Made by a program: the position numbers and the translations under genes. This document shows, in pieces, positions 44,113 to 52,921 of a DNA stretch of 64,000 nucleotides; the stretch's first letter is position 1, and each line of letters begins with the position of its first letter. The stretch spans positions 3,286,001-3,350,000 of the forward strand of contig NZ_CP137854.1 in the NCBI RefSeq assembly GCF_033546935.1, in the 5' to 3' direction. Source of the DNA: Xylophilus sp. GOD-11R (lineage in GTDB: Bacteria; Pseudomonadota; Gammaproteobacteria; Burkholderiales; Burkholderiaceae_C). A model generated the notes under the pieces. The model made no database searches. It was not told where the DNA came from and saw only the letters and a program-made list of their open reading frames with translations.

Positions 44113-44214
44113 GAGCAGGCGATTCTAGGAATGCGCTTCGGGCGGACCGCCCGCCTACCCATTTCTGGTGATCTCGCTTGCCCTGATTGCAGCGCTCTGC
44201 GGGCGGGTCGAAGC

Positions 44215-44233
44215 TCGTGACATCGCGTCACGA
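44215..44233. promoter_or_regulatory. Perfect inverted repeat between the regulator and patatin genes
   Basis: TCGTGAC (44215-44221) and GTCACGA (44227-44233) are exact reverse complements with a five-base spacer. The repeat lies 103 bases upstream of the response-regulator start and 58 bases upstream of the patatin start, in the divergent promoter region. It is a candidate operator for either gene. Confidence 0.5.
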
Positions 44234-44290
44234 ATTCCACAACTCCAAGACGACAGCGCGGAACGCCGCACGCGCCGACCGGACCATCCG

Positions 44291-47200
44291 ATGCCCGCCA
44301 ACGCCACGCACGCCGCCCGCCCGCCGGAGCCTGCACCCGACTACACCGCCGAGATCCGTTTCGGCATCGTGATGTACGGCGGCGTGTCGCTGGCCATCTA
44401 CATCAACGGTGTCTCCAACGAGATCTTCGAGATGGCCTGCGCCACGCCGCGCGACGGCGTCGTCGACGAGGGCATGGATCGCGACTCCACCCGCGATGTC
44501 TACCGTCGGCTCTCCTGGCTCACCGGCAACCCGGACCTGCGGCGGCGCTATGCCGAGGCCATCCGCCAGGCGGCCACGTCCTGCCGGGGCGACCCCTACG
44601 ACGCCTGGAGCCGCATGGACACCGACGGCCTGGCCCGCACCCGGCTGGTGGTCGATGTGGTGGCCGGCACCTCGGCCGGCGGCATCAACGGCATCTTCCT
44701 GGCCAAGGCACTGGCCAACGGGCAGCGCTTCGATGCGCTCCAGGACCTCTGGATCCAGGAAGGCGACATCGCGCTGCTGCTCAACGACGAGAAGTCCTAC
44801 GACGCCAAGGCGCCCGGCTTCGACGCGGCGCGCGCGCAGAAGCCCGCCTCGCTGCTCAACAGCGACCGCATGTACGCCAAGCTGCTCGGCGCGCTGCAGT
44901 CGATGCCGCCGCTGGCCGGGTTCAGCGGCAAGCCGACCGGCGGCGGCACCTCGCCGCTGGTCGACGAGATCGACCTGTTCGTCACCACCACCGACATCCA
45001 GGGCTCGGCCGTGGCGCTGCGGCTGTTCGACAAGGTGGTGTACGAGCGCCGCTACAAGCAGAGCTTTCATTTCCGCTACCCGGACGGCCGATCGCAACGC
45101 GTGGGCACCGACTTCTGCCAGGAAAACGACCCCTTTCTGGCCTTCGCGGCGCGCTGCACCTCGTCGTTTCCCTTCGCCTTCGAGCCGATGACGTTGAACG
45201 CGCTGGCGCGCATGACGGTGGTCAAGAATCAGGCCGCGCTGTTTGGCTGGAACGCCTTCTTTCCCAACCTGTCGCGCGCCGAGGTCGCCGGCGGCGCCCA
45301 CATCCACCGCTCCTTCGGCGACGGTGGCTATCTCGACAACAAGCCCTTCAGCTACGTGGTCGAGACGCTGTCCAGACGCTTCGCCGCCGTGCCGCTGGAG
45401 CGCAAGCTGGTCTTCGTGGAGCCTTCGCCCGAGCATTTCGACACCCACCGGCTGCCCGACGAAAAGCAGACGCCCGACGCCCTGGAGAATTCGCTGGCCG
45501 CGGTGCTGAGCATTCCCCGCTACGAGTCGATCCGCGAAGACCTGCAGGCGGTGCTGGCGCGCAACCGCCGCATCGAACGGGTGGAGCGGGTGGTGCGGCT
45601 CGGCGAGCTGGCGGTCAACCCGAACGACCCGTTCTCGATCCGGCTCAACGCAGAGAAGAAGGTACCCGAGTGGTCGGGGCTGACGCTCTCGCAGATGGTC
45701 GACTACTACGGCAGCGCCTTCATTCCCTACCAGCGGCTGCGCATCTCATCGGCCACCGACCGCCTGGCCGACCGGCTGGGCCGGCGGCGCGGCATCGACG
45801 CCGACTCCGACGAGCAATACGCCCTGCGCGCGCTGGTGCGGGTGTGGCGCGAGAGCGTCTTCGACGACGAGGGCAGCCCCGGCCACGAAACCGTCAACGC
45901 CTTTCTCGACCAGTTCGACACCGACTACCGCCTGCGCCGCCTGGCCTTTCTGCTGCGCAAGGTCGACCAGCTGATGCGGCTGTTTCAGCGCCAGGCCAAC
46001 GAGCGGCTGGCCACGCGCGCCGGCCAGGACGCTGAGCCCTGGCTGCCCGACTCCGAAGAACAGGCCCAGTTGCGCGACGCCCTGCCGCCGCCGTTCACCG
46101 GTCTGCCCAGGGACCTGTCGCCCGCGCTTTACGACGAAGCCCGCACCGTGTTGCGCGGCCTGAAGGCCGGTCTGCTGCACGCCCGGGGCCGGCTGCTGGC
46201 CGCCAGCACCGACACCCCGCGCGGCGGGTCGGACGCGCCGGGCGCCCCGCCCGACCCGTTCGACGCCGACCTGCGCGCCGTGCTGCTGGTGGTGCTCGGC
46301 CAGGAGGGCGACGCCCAGGGCGGCATCGAGATCGCCGCGCCCGGCGGCGACCGGGTCCGCGTGAAGCTGCCCGAGCGCGCCACGCGCGCCGCGTCGGCTT
46401 CGCGCACGTTGCAGGAAAACGTGCTGATCCGCGCCCAGGCCCTGTTCAAGGAAGCCGGCGACTTCGCGACGACGCCGCTGCATGCCTCGCTCATCGACGA
46501 CATCGAGAGCATGCGGGTGAAGAACATGCCCGGCTCGACGCGGCCGGAGACCGAACTGCAGGTCGCCTCCAGCCTCGGCTGGCGGGTGCTGGGCGGGCCG
46601 CGGCTCGTGTTCGACGACACGCAGGACCGCGTCGTGATCCGCCTCACCCAGCATTCGCTCGCCGGCTTCGGCGTCCTGCTCGACCGCTTCCAGCAAGCGT
46701 TCGACTCGGCCGCCGGCAAGGCGCTGCGCCTGTTCCTGGCCGGTTACTACCTGCGCTTCGACACCTACGACCAGATCGGCTACCCGCTCTACTACGACAC
46801 CGGCACCGGCGAGCCCTCCACGGTGGAAGTGGTGCGCATCAGCCCGGAAGACGCCACCGCGCTGATCGACGAACGCGCGCCCGGCGAACAGCGCCGCAAG
46901 CTTGCCGGCACCGCCCTGGCCAATTTCGGCGCCTTCCTCGACCGGCGCTGGCGCGCCAATGACGTGATGTGGGGCCGGCTCGACGGCGCCGAGAGGCTGA
47001 TCCAGGCGCTGCTGCCCATGTCCGACCCCGATACCGCGGTGGTACGCAAGGAGCTGATCGAGCGAGCGCATCGCCGCATCCTGCGCGAATCGCTGGTGCC
47101 CGAAGGCCACTCGGTGCTGTCCGAACTGGTGCTGCGGGCGCTGGACGAGACCGCGGGCAAGGGCGATGTCGAGACGCGGCTCCAGCAGATCTTCAGCCAG

Positions 47201-47794
47201 CTCTGGAGCGGCAACGGCGAGGCACGCGACCGGCTCGGCAGCACGATGGTGTCGCTGCTGAGCGAGCCCGGCCTGCTGCGTTACGTGAAACAGTTCCGCC
47301 AGGTCGACCCCGACCCGGATCCGGAGGCCACGCTCGACAGCGCGGCGCGCGCGGTCACCATCGTCGGCCGGGTGCTCGAAGGCATCGCCGACCGGCGCGA
47401 CGCCGGCAGGGTGGTGCCGCGCTGGATCGCCCGGCTTGGCCTGCTGCTGCAGGGCATCGTCGCGGTGTCGGTGCCCGGCACCCTGAAAGACCACCTCTGG
47501 CGCCACTGGGTGCAGCTGCTGTATGCCTTCGAGGTGCTGCTGCTCGCCGCATCGATCGTGCTGGGCAGCGCCGACATGCGCACCCTGGCCATCACCACTT
47601 TCGTCGCGACGGCCGGCGTGCACCTGCTGACCTGGATATTGAAGGACCTGATGCGCGAGAGCCGCCGCGCCCTGCGGGTGACGGTGGCGCTGGTGGTGAT
47701 CGCGCTGCTGGCGCTGGCCGCCGTGGGTGCGCGTGCCCTGGCCTTGCGCCAGACGCTCACCGCCATCTCCACCTTCATCTTCCCGCCGGGATGA
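44291..47794 (+). CDS. Large patatin-like phospholipase with C-terminal membrane region
   Basis: A 1167-residue protein. The patatin domain lies near the N-terminus: the oxyanion region GIVMYGGVSLAIYINGV, the nucleophile S128 in AGTSAGG and the catalytic D344 in SFGDGGYLDNKP. Together they make the Ser-Asp dyad of a lipid acyl hydrolase. About 700 further residues are of unknown role. The last 150 residues hold three to four hydrophobic helices (LLQGIVAVSV, FEVLLLAASIVL, LRVTVALVVIALLALAAV), so the protein is probably anchored in the inner membrane. It resembles the long patatin-related proteins seen in Actinobacteria and Myxobacteria. ATG 44291 is the first start that fits the domain. Stands alone. 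Confidence 0.88.
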   Translation: MPANATHAARPPEPAPDYTAEIRFGIVMYGGVSLAIYINGVSNEIFEMACATPRDGVVDEGMDRDSTRDVYRRLSWLTGNPDLRRRYAEAIRQAATSCRGDPYDAWSRMDTDGLARTRLVVDVVAGTSAGGINGIFLAKALANGQRFDALQDLWIQEGDIALLLNDEKSYDAKAPGFDAARAQKPASLLNSDRMYAKLLGALQSMPPLAGFSGKPTGGGTSPLVDEIDLFVTTTDIQGSAVALRLFDKVVYERRYKQSFHFRYPDGRSQRVGTDFCQENDPFLAFAARCTSSFPFAFEPMTLNALARMTVVKNQAALFGWNAFFPNLSRAEVAGGAHIHRSFGDGGYLDNKPFSYVVETLSRRFAAVPLERKLVFVEPSPEHFDTHRLPDEKQTPDALENSLAAVLSIPRYESIREDLQAVLARNRRIERVERVVRLGELAVNPNDPFSIRLNAEKKVPEWSGLTLSQMVDYYGSAFIPYQRLRISSATDRLADRLGRRRGIDADSDEQYALRALVRVWRESVFDDEGSPGHETVNAFLDQFDTDYRLRRLAFLLRKVDQLMRLFQRQANERLATRAGQDAEPWLPDSEEQAQLRDALPPPFTGLPRDLSPALYDEARTVLRGLKAGLLHARGRLLAASTDTPRGGSDAPGAPPDPFDADLRAVLLVVLGQEGDAQGGIEIAAPGGDRVRVKLPERATRAASASRTLQENVLIRAQALFKEAGDFATTPLHASLIDDIESMRVKNMPGSTRPETELQVASSLGWRVLGGPRLVFDDTQDRVVIRLTQHSLAGFGVLLDRFQQAFDSAAGKALRLFLAGYYLRFDTYDQIGYPLYYDTGTGEPSTVEVVRISPEDATALIDERAPGEQRRKLAGTALANFGAFLDRRWRANDVMWGRLDGAERLIQALLPMSDPDTAVVRKELIERAHRRILRESLVPEGHSVLSELVLRALDETAGKGDVETRLQQIFSQLWSGNGEARDRLGSTMVSLLSEPGLLRYVKQFRQVDPDPDPEATLDSAARAVTIVGRVLEGIADRRDAGRVVPRWIARLGLLLQGIVAVSVPGTLKDHLWRHWVQLLYAFEVLLLAASIVLGSADMRTLAITTFVATAGVHLLTWILKDLMRESRRALRVTVALVVIALLALAAVGARALALRQTLTAISTFIFPPG

Positions 47795-47833
47795 CCGGCC
47801 CGGGTCGCTCCGAGCCGGTTCGACGGGCATGGA

Positions 47834-48847
47834 TCAGTCGAACTTGACGCCCGAATCCTTCACCACCTTGGCCCAGCGCGCCTTCTCGTTCTTGATGAAC
47901 TCGCCGAACTCGGCCGAGCTGCTCGGACGGTATTCGGCGCCGAGCTCGGTCAGGCGCTTCTGCATGTCGGGCGCGGCCATGATCTTCTGCACCGTGGCGT
48001 AGAGCGTGGCGACCACCGGCGCGGGCGTGCCGGCCGGTGCCACGATGCCCTGGAAGGAACCGGTCTCGAAGCCGGCCAGGCCGGCGGACTCGGCGACGGT
48101 CGGAATCTCCGGCGCGGCCGGGAAACGCTTGGCGCTGGAGATGGCCAGCGCCTTGAGCTTGCCGCCCTTGACCATGGGGTAGGTGGCGACCATGCCGTTG
48201 AACAGCAGGTCGGCTTGGCCGGCCACCACGTCGTTGATGGCCTGCGAGCCGCCCTTGTAGGGCACGTAGGTCCAGACGATGCCGGTGCGCATGGCGAAGT
48301 CGATGCCGGCGAGGTGGTTGGCACCACCCGTGCCGGAGATGGCGAAATTGATCGAATCGGGCTTGGCCTTGGCCAGGGCGATCAGCTCCTTCACGTCCTT
48401 CACCGGCAGTGCCGGGTTGGCGGCCAGGATGTGCGGCGAATAGGCCACCATGATCACCGGCGCGAAGTCCTTCACCGGGTCGAAGGCCAGGGTGGGAAAA
48501 ACGCTCGGCGCGATGGCCAGCGAGCCGATGTCGTTGAGCAGCAGCGTGAGGCCGTCGGGCGCGGACTTGGCGACGAAGTCCGACCCCAGGTTGCCGGTGG
48601 CGCCGGGCTTGTTGTCCACCAGCACGGTCGCGCCCAACGCTTCGGAAATTTTGGGCGCCAGCATGCGGGCCAGGATGTCCGACGTGCCGCCGGCCGGATT
48701 GGGCACGATCAGCTTGATCGACTTGCCCTGGAAATGGGCCGCGCCGGGCTCCGCCGCGACGGCGCCGGACGAGGCTAGTCCCAACGCGAATGCCACCGAG
48801 AAACCGGCCGCGAGCGACCCCGCGACTTTCGAACCTGCAAACTTCAT
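47834..48847 (-). CDS. Bug-family periplasmic solute receptor
   Basis: A 337-residue TctC-type receptor. The signal peptide is MKFAGSKVAGSLAAGFSVAF with cleavage near AVAAEP. Landmarks are IKLIVPNPAGGTSDILAR (PN in place of PF), VDNKPGATGNLG and APDGLTLLLND. It is a single-gene unit, divergent from isocitrate lyase, with a 16-base palindrome 18 bases upstream of its start codon. Such tight placement suggests repression by a dedicated DNA-binding protein encoded elsewhere. The ligand is not known; the shared promoter region with aceA hints at acids that enter as two-carbon units. Confidence 0.9.
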   Translation of the reverse strand: MKFAGSKVAGSLAAGFSVAFALGLASSGAVAAEPGAAHFQGKSIKLIVPNPAGGTSDILARMLAPKISEALGATVLVDNKPGATGNLGSDFVAKSAPDGLTLLLNDIGSLAIAPSVFPTLAFDPVKDFAPVIMVAYSPHILAANPALPVKDVKELIALAKAKPDSINFAISGTGGANHLAGIDFAMRTGIVWTYVPYKGGSQAINDVVAGQADLLFNGMVATYPMVKGGKLKALAISSAKRFPAAPEIPTVAESAGLAGFETGSFQGIVAPAGTPAPVVATLYATVQKIMAAPDMQKRLTELGAEYRPSSSAEFGEFIKNEKARWAKVVKDSGVKFD

Positions 48848-48865
48848 AACGTCCCCGATATTGGT

Positions 48866-48881
48866 ATGACAACGTTGTCAT
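48866..48881. promoter_or_regulatory. 16-bp palindromic operator upstream of a Bug gene
   Basis: ATGACAACGTTGTCAT is a perfect palindrome with a central CG, a form common in LacI-family operators. Its left side also belongs to TGGTATGACAA (48862-48872), a full match to the FCD-GntR consensus TNGTNNNACNA. It lies 19-34 bases upstream of the start codon of the minus-strand gene. Confidence 0.6.
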
Positions 48882-49195
48882 GATCGAACGCGGGGGTCAA
48901 AGAATGACACGGGGAAATCCCGAGAAATCACCTGTAGACAGCGGGGCTTTTTTCATTCCCGGCCGATGCCTATCCACATTATGAAAAACGCGATGCTGCA
49001 TTGCAGCAAAGTTTTTCGCGATGGAACAAAACATTTCCTATCGTGAAACGATCGTCGTAAAACATTGATTTCTAAGACAAAATTTTTTGTTTTAGGACGG
49101 GCCGCGTCATCCCTCCACCATCGCACGACTGCCTAGAGTTGATTCCACGGAAGGCAAAGGCCGCCGACGTTTTCAACCAACCGAAGGAGTTCACC
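48882..49195 (+). promoter_or_regulatory. AT-rich leader and promoter region of isocitrate lyase
   Basis: About 310 bases without a gene, clearly AT-richer than the window. ACAAAATTTTTTGT (49077-49090) is an imperfect-centre inverted repeat with arms ACAAAA and TTTTGT. GCAAAGTTTTTCGC at 49006-49019 is a second partial dyad. Isocitrate lyase genes are usually tightly regulated by acetate, so at least one of these is probably an operator. No promoter hexamers are assigned. Confidence 0.45.
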
Positions 49196-50515
<1,320 letters not shown>

Positions 50516-50525
50516 GGCACCGGCC

Positions 50526-50554
50526 GACCCTGCCGGGTGAGTTCGGGCAGGGTC
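50526..50554 (+). terminator. Hairpin after isocitrate lyase
   Basis: GACCCTGCC (50526-50534) pairs perfectly with GGCAGGGTC (50546-50554) around an eleven-base loop, ten bases after the stop. There is no T-run, so it may be a weak terminator or an mRNA-stabilising stem. Confidence 0.5.
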
Positions 50555-50774
50555 GCGTCGGCCGCGAAGCGGCATGCCCTGGGCGGCATGGCAAAGGCAC
50601 GGGTTTTTTCCGATGGCTCGAACGTCGTACGAATTCATATCCTGTTCCAGCCACCCATCGGACCCGCATGCCACACCTCGTCACGCACTTGTTCCAGCCG
50701 ATCGCCGAGCGCCCGTACCCCGTGGTCCAAGGCCGGCGCCAGGCTCCGAACCGTCGCAAGACCAGGCTGGCCGC

Positions 50775-51749
50775 ATGCGCATCCTGATCACCGGCGGCGC
50801 CGGCTTCCTGGGCTCCGCGCTGGCGCGGCGCCTGCTGGCAGACGGCGTCGCGGGCACGCGGGTCGAGCAGATCGTGCTGTTCGACCGCGCGCCGCCTGCC
50901 ACGCCATGCACCGACCCGCGCTGCCGCGCGCTGACGGCCGACATCGACGACGCGTCCGCCCTGGCCGAGGCGATCGGCACGGACATCACCCACATCGTTC
51001 ACCTCGCCGCCGTGGTGAGCGGCCAGGCCGAAGCCGACTTCGACCTCGGCATGCGCGTGAACGTCGACGCCACCCGCCTCATCCTGGAGCGCGCCCGCGC
51101 GCTCGGCACCGCGCCTCGCGTGGTGTTCACCAGTTCGGTCGCCGCCTTCGGTGGAAACCTGCCGGCCCGCCTGCCCGACGACGCCCGCACCCTGCCCCAA
51201 AGCTCCTACGGCGTGCAGAAGGTCATCGGCGAGCTGCTCGTCGGCGACTATTCCCGCAAGGGCTTCATCGACGGCGTGACGCTGCGCGTGCCGACCATCT
51301 CGGTGCGCCCCGGCGCGCCGAACCGGGCCGCTTCCGGCTTTGCCAGCGGCATCGTGCGCGAGCCGGTGGCCGGCCAGCCGGCGGTCTGCCCGGTGTCGAC
51401 AGACACACGCATGTGGCTGCAGTCGCCCCGCCGCGCCGTCGACAACCTGGTGCACGCCATCGGCCTCGACAGCGCCGCGCTCGGCACCGACCGCACGGTC
51501 AGCCTGCCGGGGCTGTCGGTCACGGTGGGCGAGATGATCGACGCGCTGCGCGAGGTCGCAGGCGCCGAGGTGGCCGGGCTGATTCGCCACGAGCGCGATC
51601 CGGCGGTCGAGGCCATCGTCGCGTCCTGGCCCGGCGACTTCACCGCCGAGCGCGCCCGGGCGCTCGGCTTCGTGGCGGACCGGGATTTCGCCTCCATCGT
51701 GCGCGACCACATCGCCGACACCGCCGCCCTCGCCCGCGCGGCGATCTGA
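50775..51749 (+). CDS. denD: NAD-dependent epimerase/dehydratase, D-erythronate dehydrogenase-like
   Basis: A 324-residue extended SDR. The cofactor motif GGAGFLGSALARRLL opens the protein, the HLAAVVSGQAE motif follows, and the catalytic triad is Ser in VFTSSVAAFGG with Tyr-x3-Lys in SSYGVQKVIGE. Strong resemblance to DenD lies in the VPTISVRPGAPNRAASGFASGIVREP region, which is highly conserved in that family. DenD oxidises D-erythronate at C2. The usual partner genes (denO/otnK, otnC) are not adjacent, so the natural substrate could be another aldonate. ATG 50775 starts the Rossmann fold directly. It precedes the stress-type SDR on the same strand. Confidence 0.8.
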   Translation: MRILITGGAGFLGSALARRLLADGVAGTRVEQIVLFDRAPPATPCTDPRCRALTADIDDASALAEAIGTDITHIVHLAAVVSGQAEADFDLGMRVNVDATRLILERARALGTAPRVVFTSSVAAFGGNLPARLPDDARTLPQSSYGVQKVIGELLVGDYSRKGFIDGVTLRVPTISVRPGAPNRAASGFASGIVREPVAGQPAVCPVSTDTRMWLQSPRRAVDNLVHAIGLDSAALGTDRTVSLPGLSVTVGEMIDALREVAGAEVAGLIRHERDPAVEAIVASWPGDFTAERARALGFVADRDFASIVRDHIADTAALARAAI

Positions 51750-51834
51750 GTGCGTGCCATTCGCACGTCGCCGCTCTGTCCTACATGCAACGCAAGGAAT
51801 GACCGCCAATGCGGCCTCGCCCGGGCGGCCAGGG

Positions 51835-51863
51835 TTTCTCCGACATCAACCCCGTTGGAGAAA
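51835..51863 (+). promoter_or_regulatory. Hairpin that would mask the ribosome site of the next gene
   Basis: TTTCTCC (51835-51841) pairs perfectly with GGAGAAA (51857-51863) around a 15-base loop. The right arm contains the ribosome site GGAG for the start at 51868. Such a pairing could make translation depend on temperature or on a ligand. It could also be chance; seven base pairs is short. Confidence 0.4.
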
Positions 51864-51867
51864 AACC

Positions 51868-52761
51868 TTGGCAGACCGACTTTCCATGCAGGACCCCCGT
51901 ACCCAATATCCGCAACCGCCCTTCCCGCTGCAACCGCAGCCCGTGCCGGGTCAAGCCAGCCAGATGGACCCCGTACCCGATCACGGTGAAACCAGCTACC
52001 AGGGCAGCGGCAGGCTGCGGGGCCGCAAGGCCCTCATCACCGGGGGCGACAGCGGCATCGGCCGCGCGGCCGCCATCGCCTATGCGCGTGAGGGCGCAGA
52101 CGTCGCGATCTCCTACCTGCCGTCCGAGCAGGCCGACGCTCGAGCCGTGCTCGACCTCATCCGCGCCGAAGGCGTCACCGCGGTCGACCTGCCCGGCGAC
52201 GTCACCGACGAAGCCTGGTGCCGCGAGATGGTGGCCACGGCCGTCGACAAGATGGGCGGCCTGGACATCCTGGTCATCAACGCCGGCCGCCAGCAGTTCC
52301 GCGAAGACATCTCGCAGGTCACCTCGGAAGACTTCGACAAGACCCTCAAGACCAATCTCTATGCCATGCACTGGATCGCCCAGGCCGCCGTTCCCCACCT
52401 GCCCGCTGGCGCGGCCGTGATCACCACCGCCTCCATCCAGGCCTACGAACCTTCGGCGATCCTGCTCGACTACGCCACCACCAAGGCGGGCATCGTCGCC
52501 TACACCAAAGCGCTGGCCAAGCAACTGCTGAAAAAGGGCATCCGCGCCAACGTCGTGGCCCCCGGCCCGTTCTGGACGCCGCTGCAGTCTTCCGGCGGCC
52601 AGCCGCCTGAGAAGGTCGCGAAGTTCGGCACCGAAAGCGCCTACGGCCGGCCGGGCCAGCCGGTGGAGATCGCGCCTGTCTACGTGCTGCTGGCCAGCCA
52701 GGAGGCGAGCTTCATCAGCGGCGAGGTCTACGGCGTGACCGGCGGGGCCGGAGTCGCCTGA
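51868..52761 (+). CDS. SDR oxidoreductase, YhdF/YghA-like general-stress type
   Basis: A 297-residue SDR with a long Pro/Gln-rich N-terminal arm (YPQPPFPLQPQPVP) typical of the group that includes Bacillus YhdF and E. coli YghA. The cofactor motif is GGDSGIGRA, with NAGRQ and the Tyr-x3-Lys pair in LDYATTKAG. I chose TTG 51868 because GGAG lies seven bases before it; ATG 51886 would leave the ribosome site 25 bases away. Members are NAD(P)-linked dehydrogenases of unclear substrate, often stress-induced. A hairpin covers the ribosome site and a terminator follows. Confidence 0.85.
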   Translation: MADRLSMQDPRTQYPQPPFPLQPQPVPGQASQMDPVPDHGETSYQGSGRLRGRKALITGGDSGIGRAAAIAYAREGADVAISYLPSEQADARAVLDLIRAEGVTAVDLPGDVTDEAWCREMVATAVDKMGGLDILVINAGRQQFREDISQVTSEDFDKTLKTNLYAMHWIAQAAVPHLPAGAAVITTASIQAYEPSAILLDYATTKAGIVAYTKALAKQLLKKGIRANVVAPGPFWTPLQSSGGQPPEKVAKFGTESAYGRPGQPVEIAPVYVLLASQEASFISGEVYGVTGGAGVA

Positions 52762-52777
52762 CACCCGGCGAATGACG

Positions 52778-52810
52778 ATGCCCGCGCCGGCTTCGGCCCG
52801 CCGCGGGCAT
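52778..52810 (+). terminator. Hairpin terminator after the SDR gene
   Basis: ATGCCCGCG (52778-52786) and CGCGGGCAT (52802-52810) pair perfectly around a 15-base loop, 17 bases after the stop. The following sequence is moderately T-rich, so termination is plausible but not certain. Confidence 0.55.
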
Positions 52811-52839
52811 TCCTACATTTCTGAACATATTTGTCCAAA

Positions 52840-52855
52840 TCACCTCAACAGGTGA
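52840..52855. promoter_or_regulatory. Small inverted repeat upstream of the lipoprotein gene
   Basis: TCACCT (52840-52845) and AGGTGA (52850-52855) are exact complements with a four-base loop, in an AT-rich stretch 67-82 bases before the start codon. It may be an operator or a leader stem. No known regulator motif is recognised. Confidence 0.35.
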
Positions 52856-52921
52856 TGCGGTCTCGATACAGGAGGATCAAGCTGCGCCCTCTGAAACGCC
52901 CTTCGAAAACGGAGCAATACA

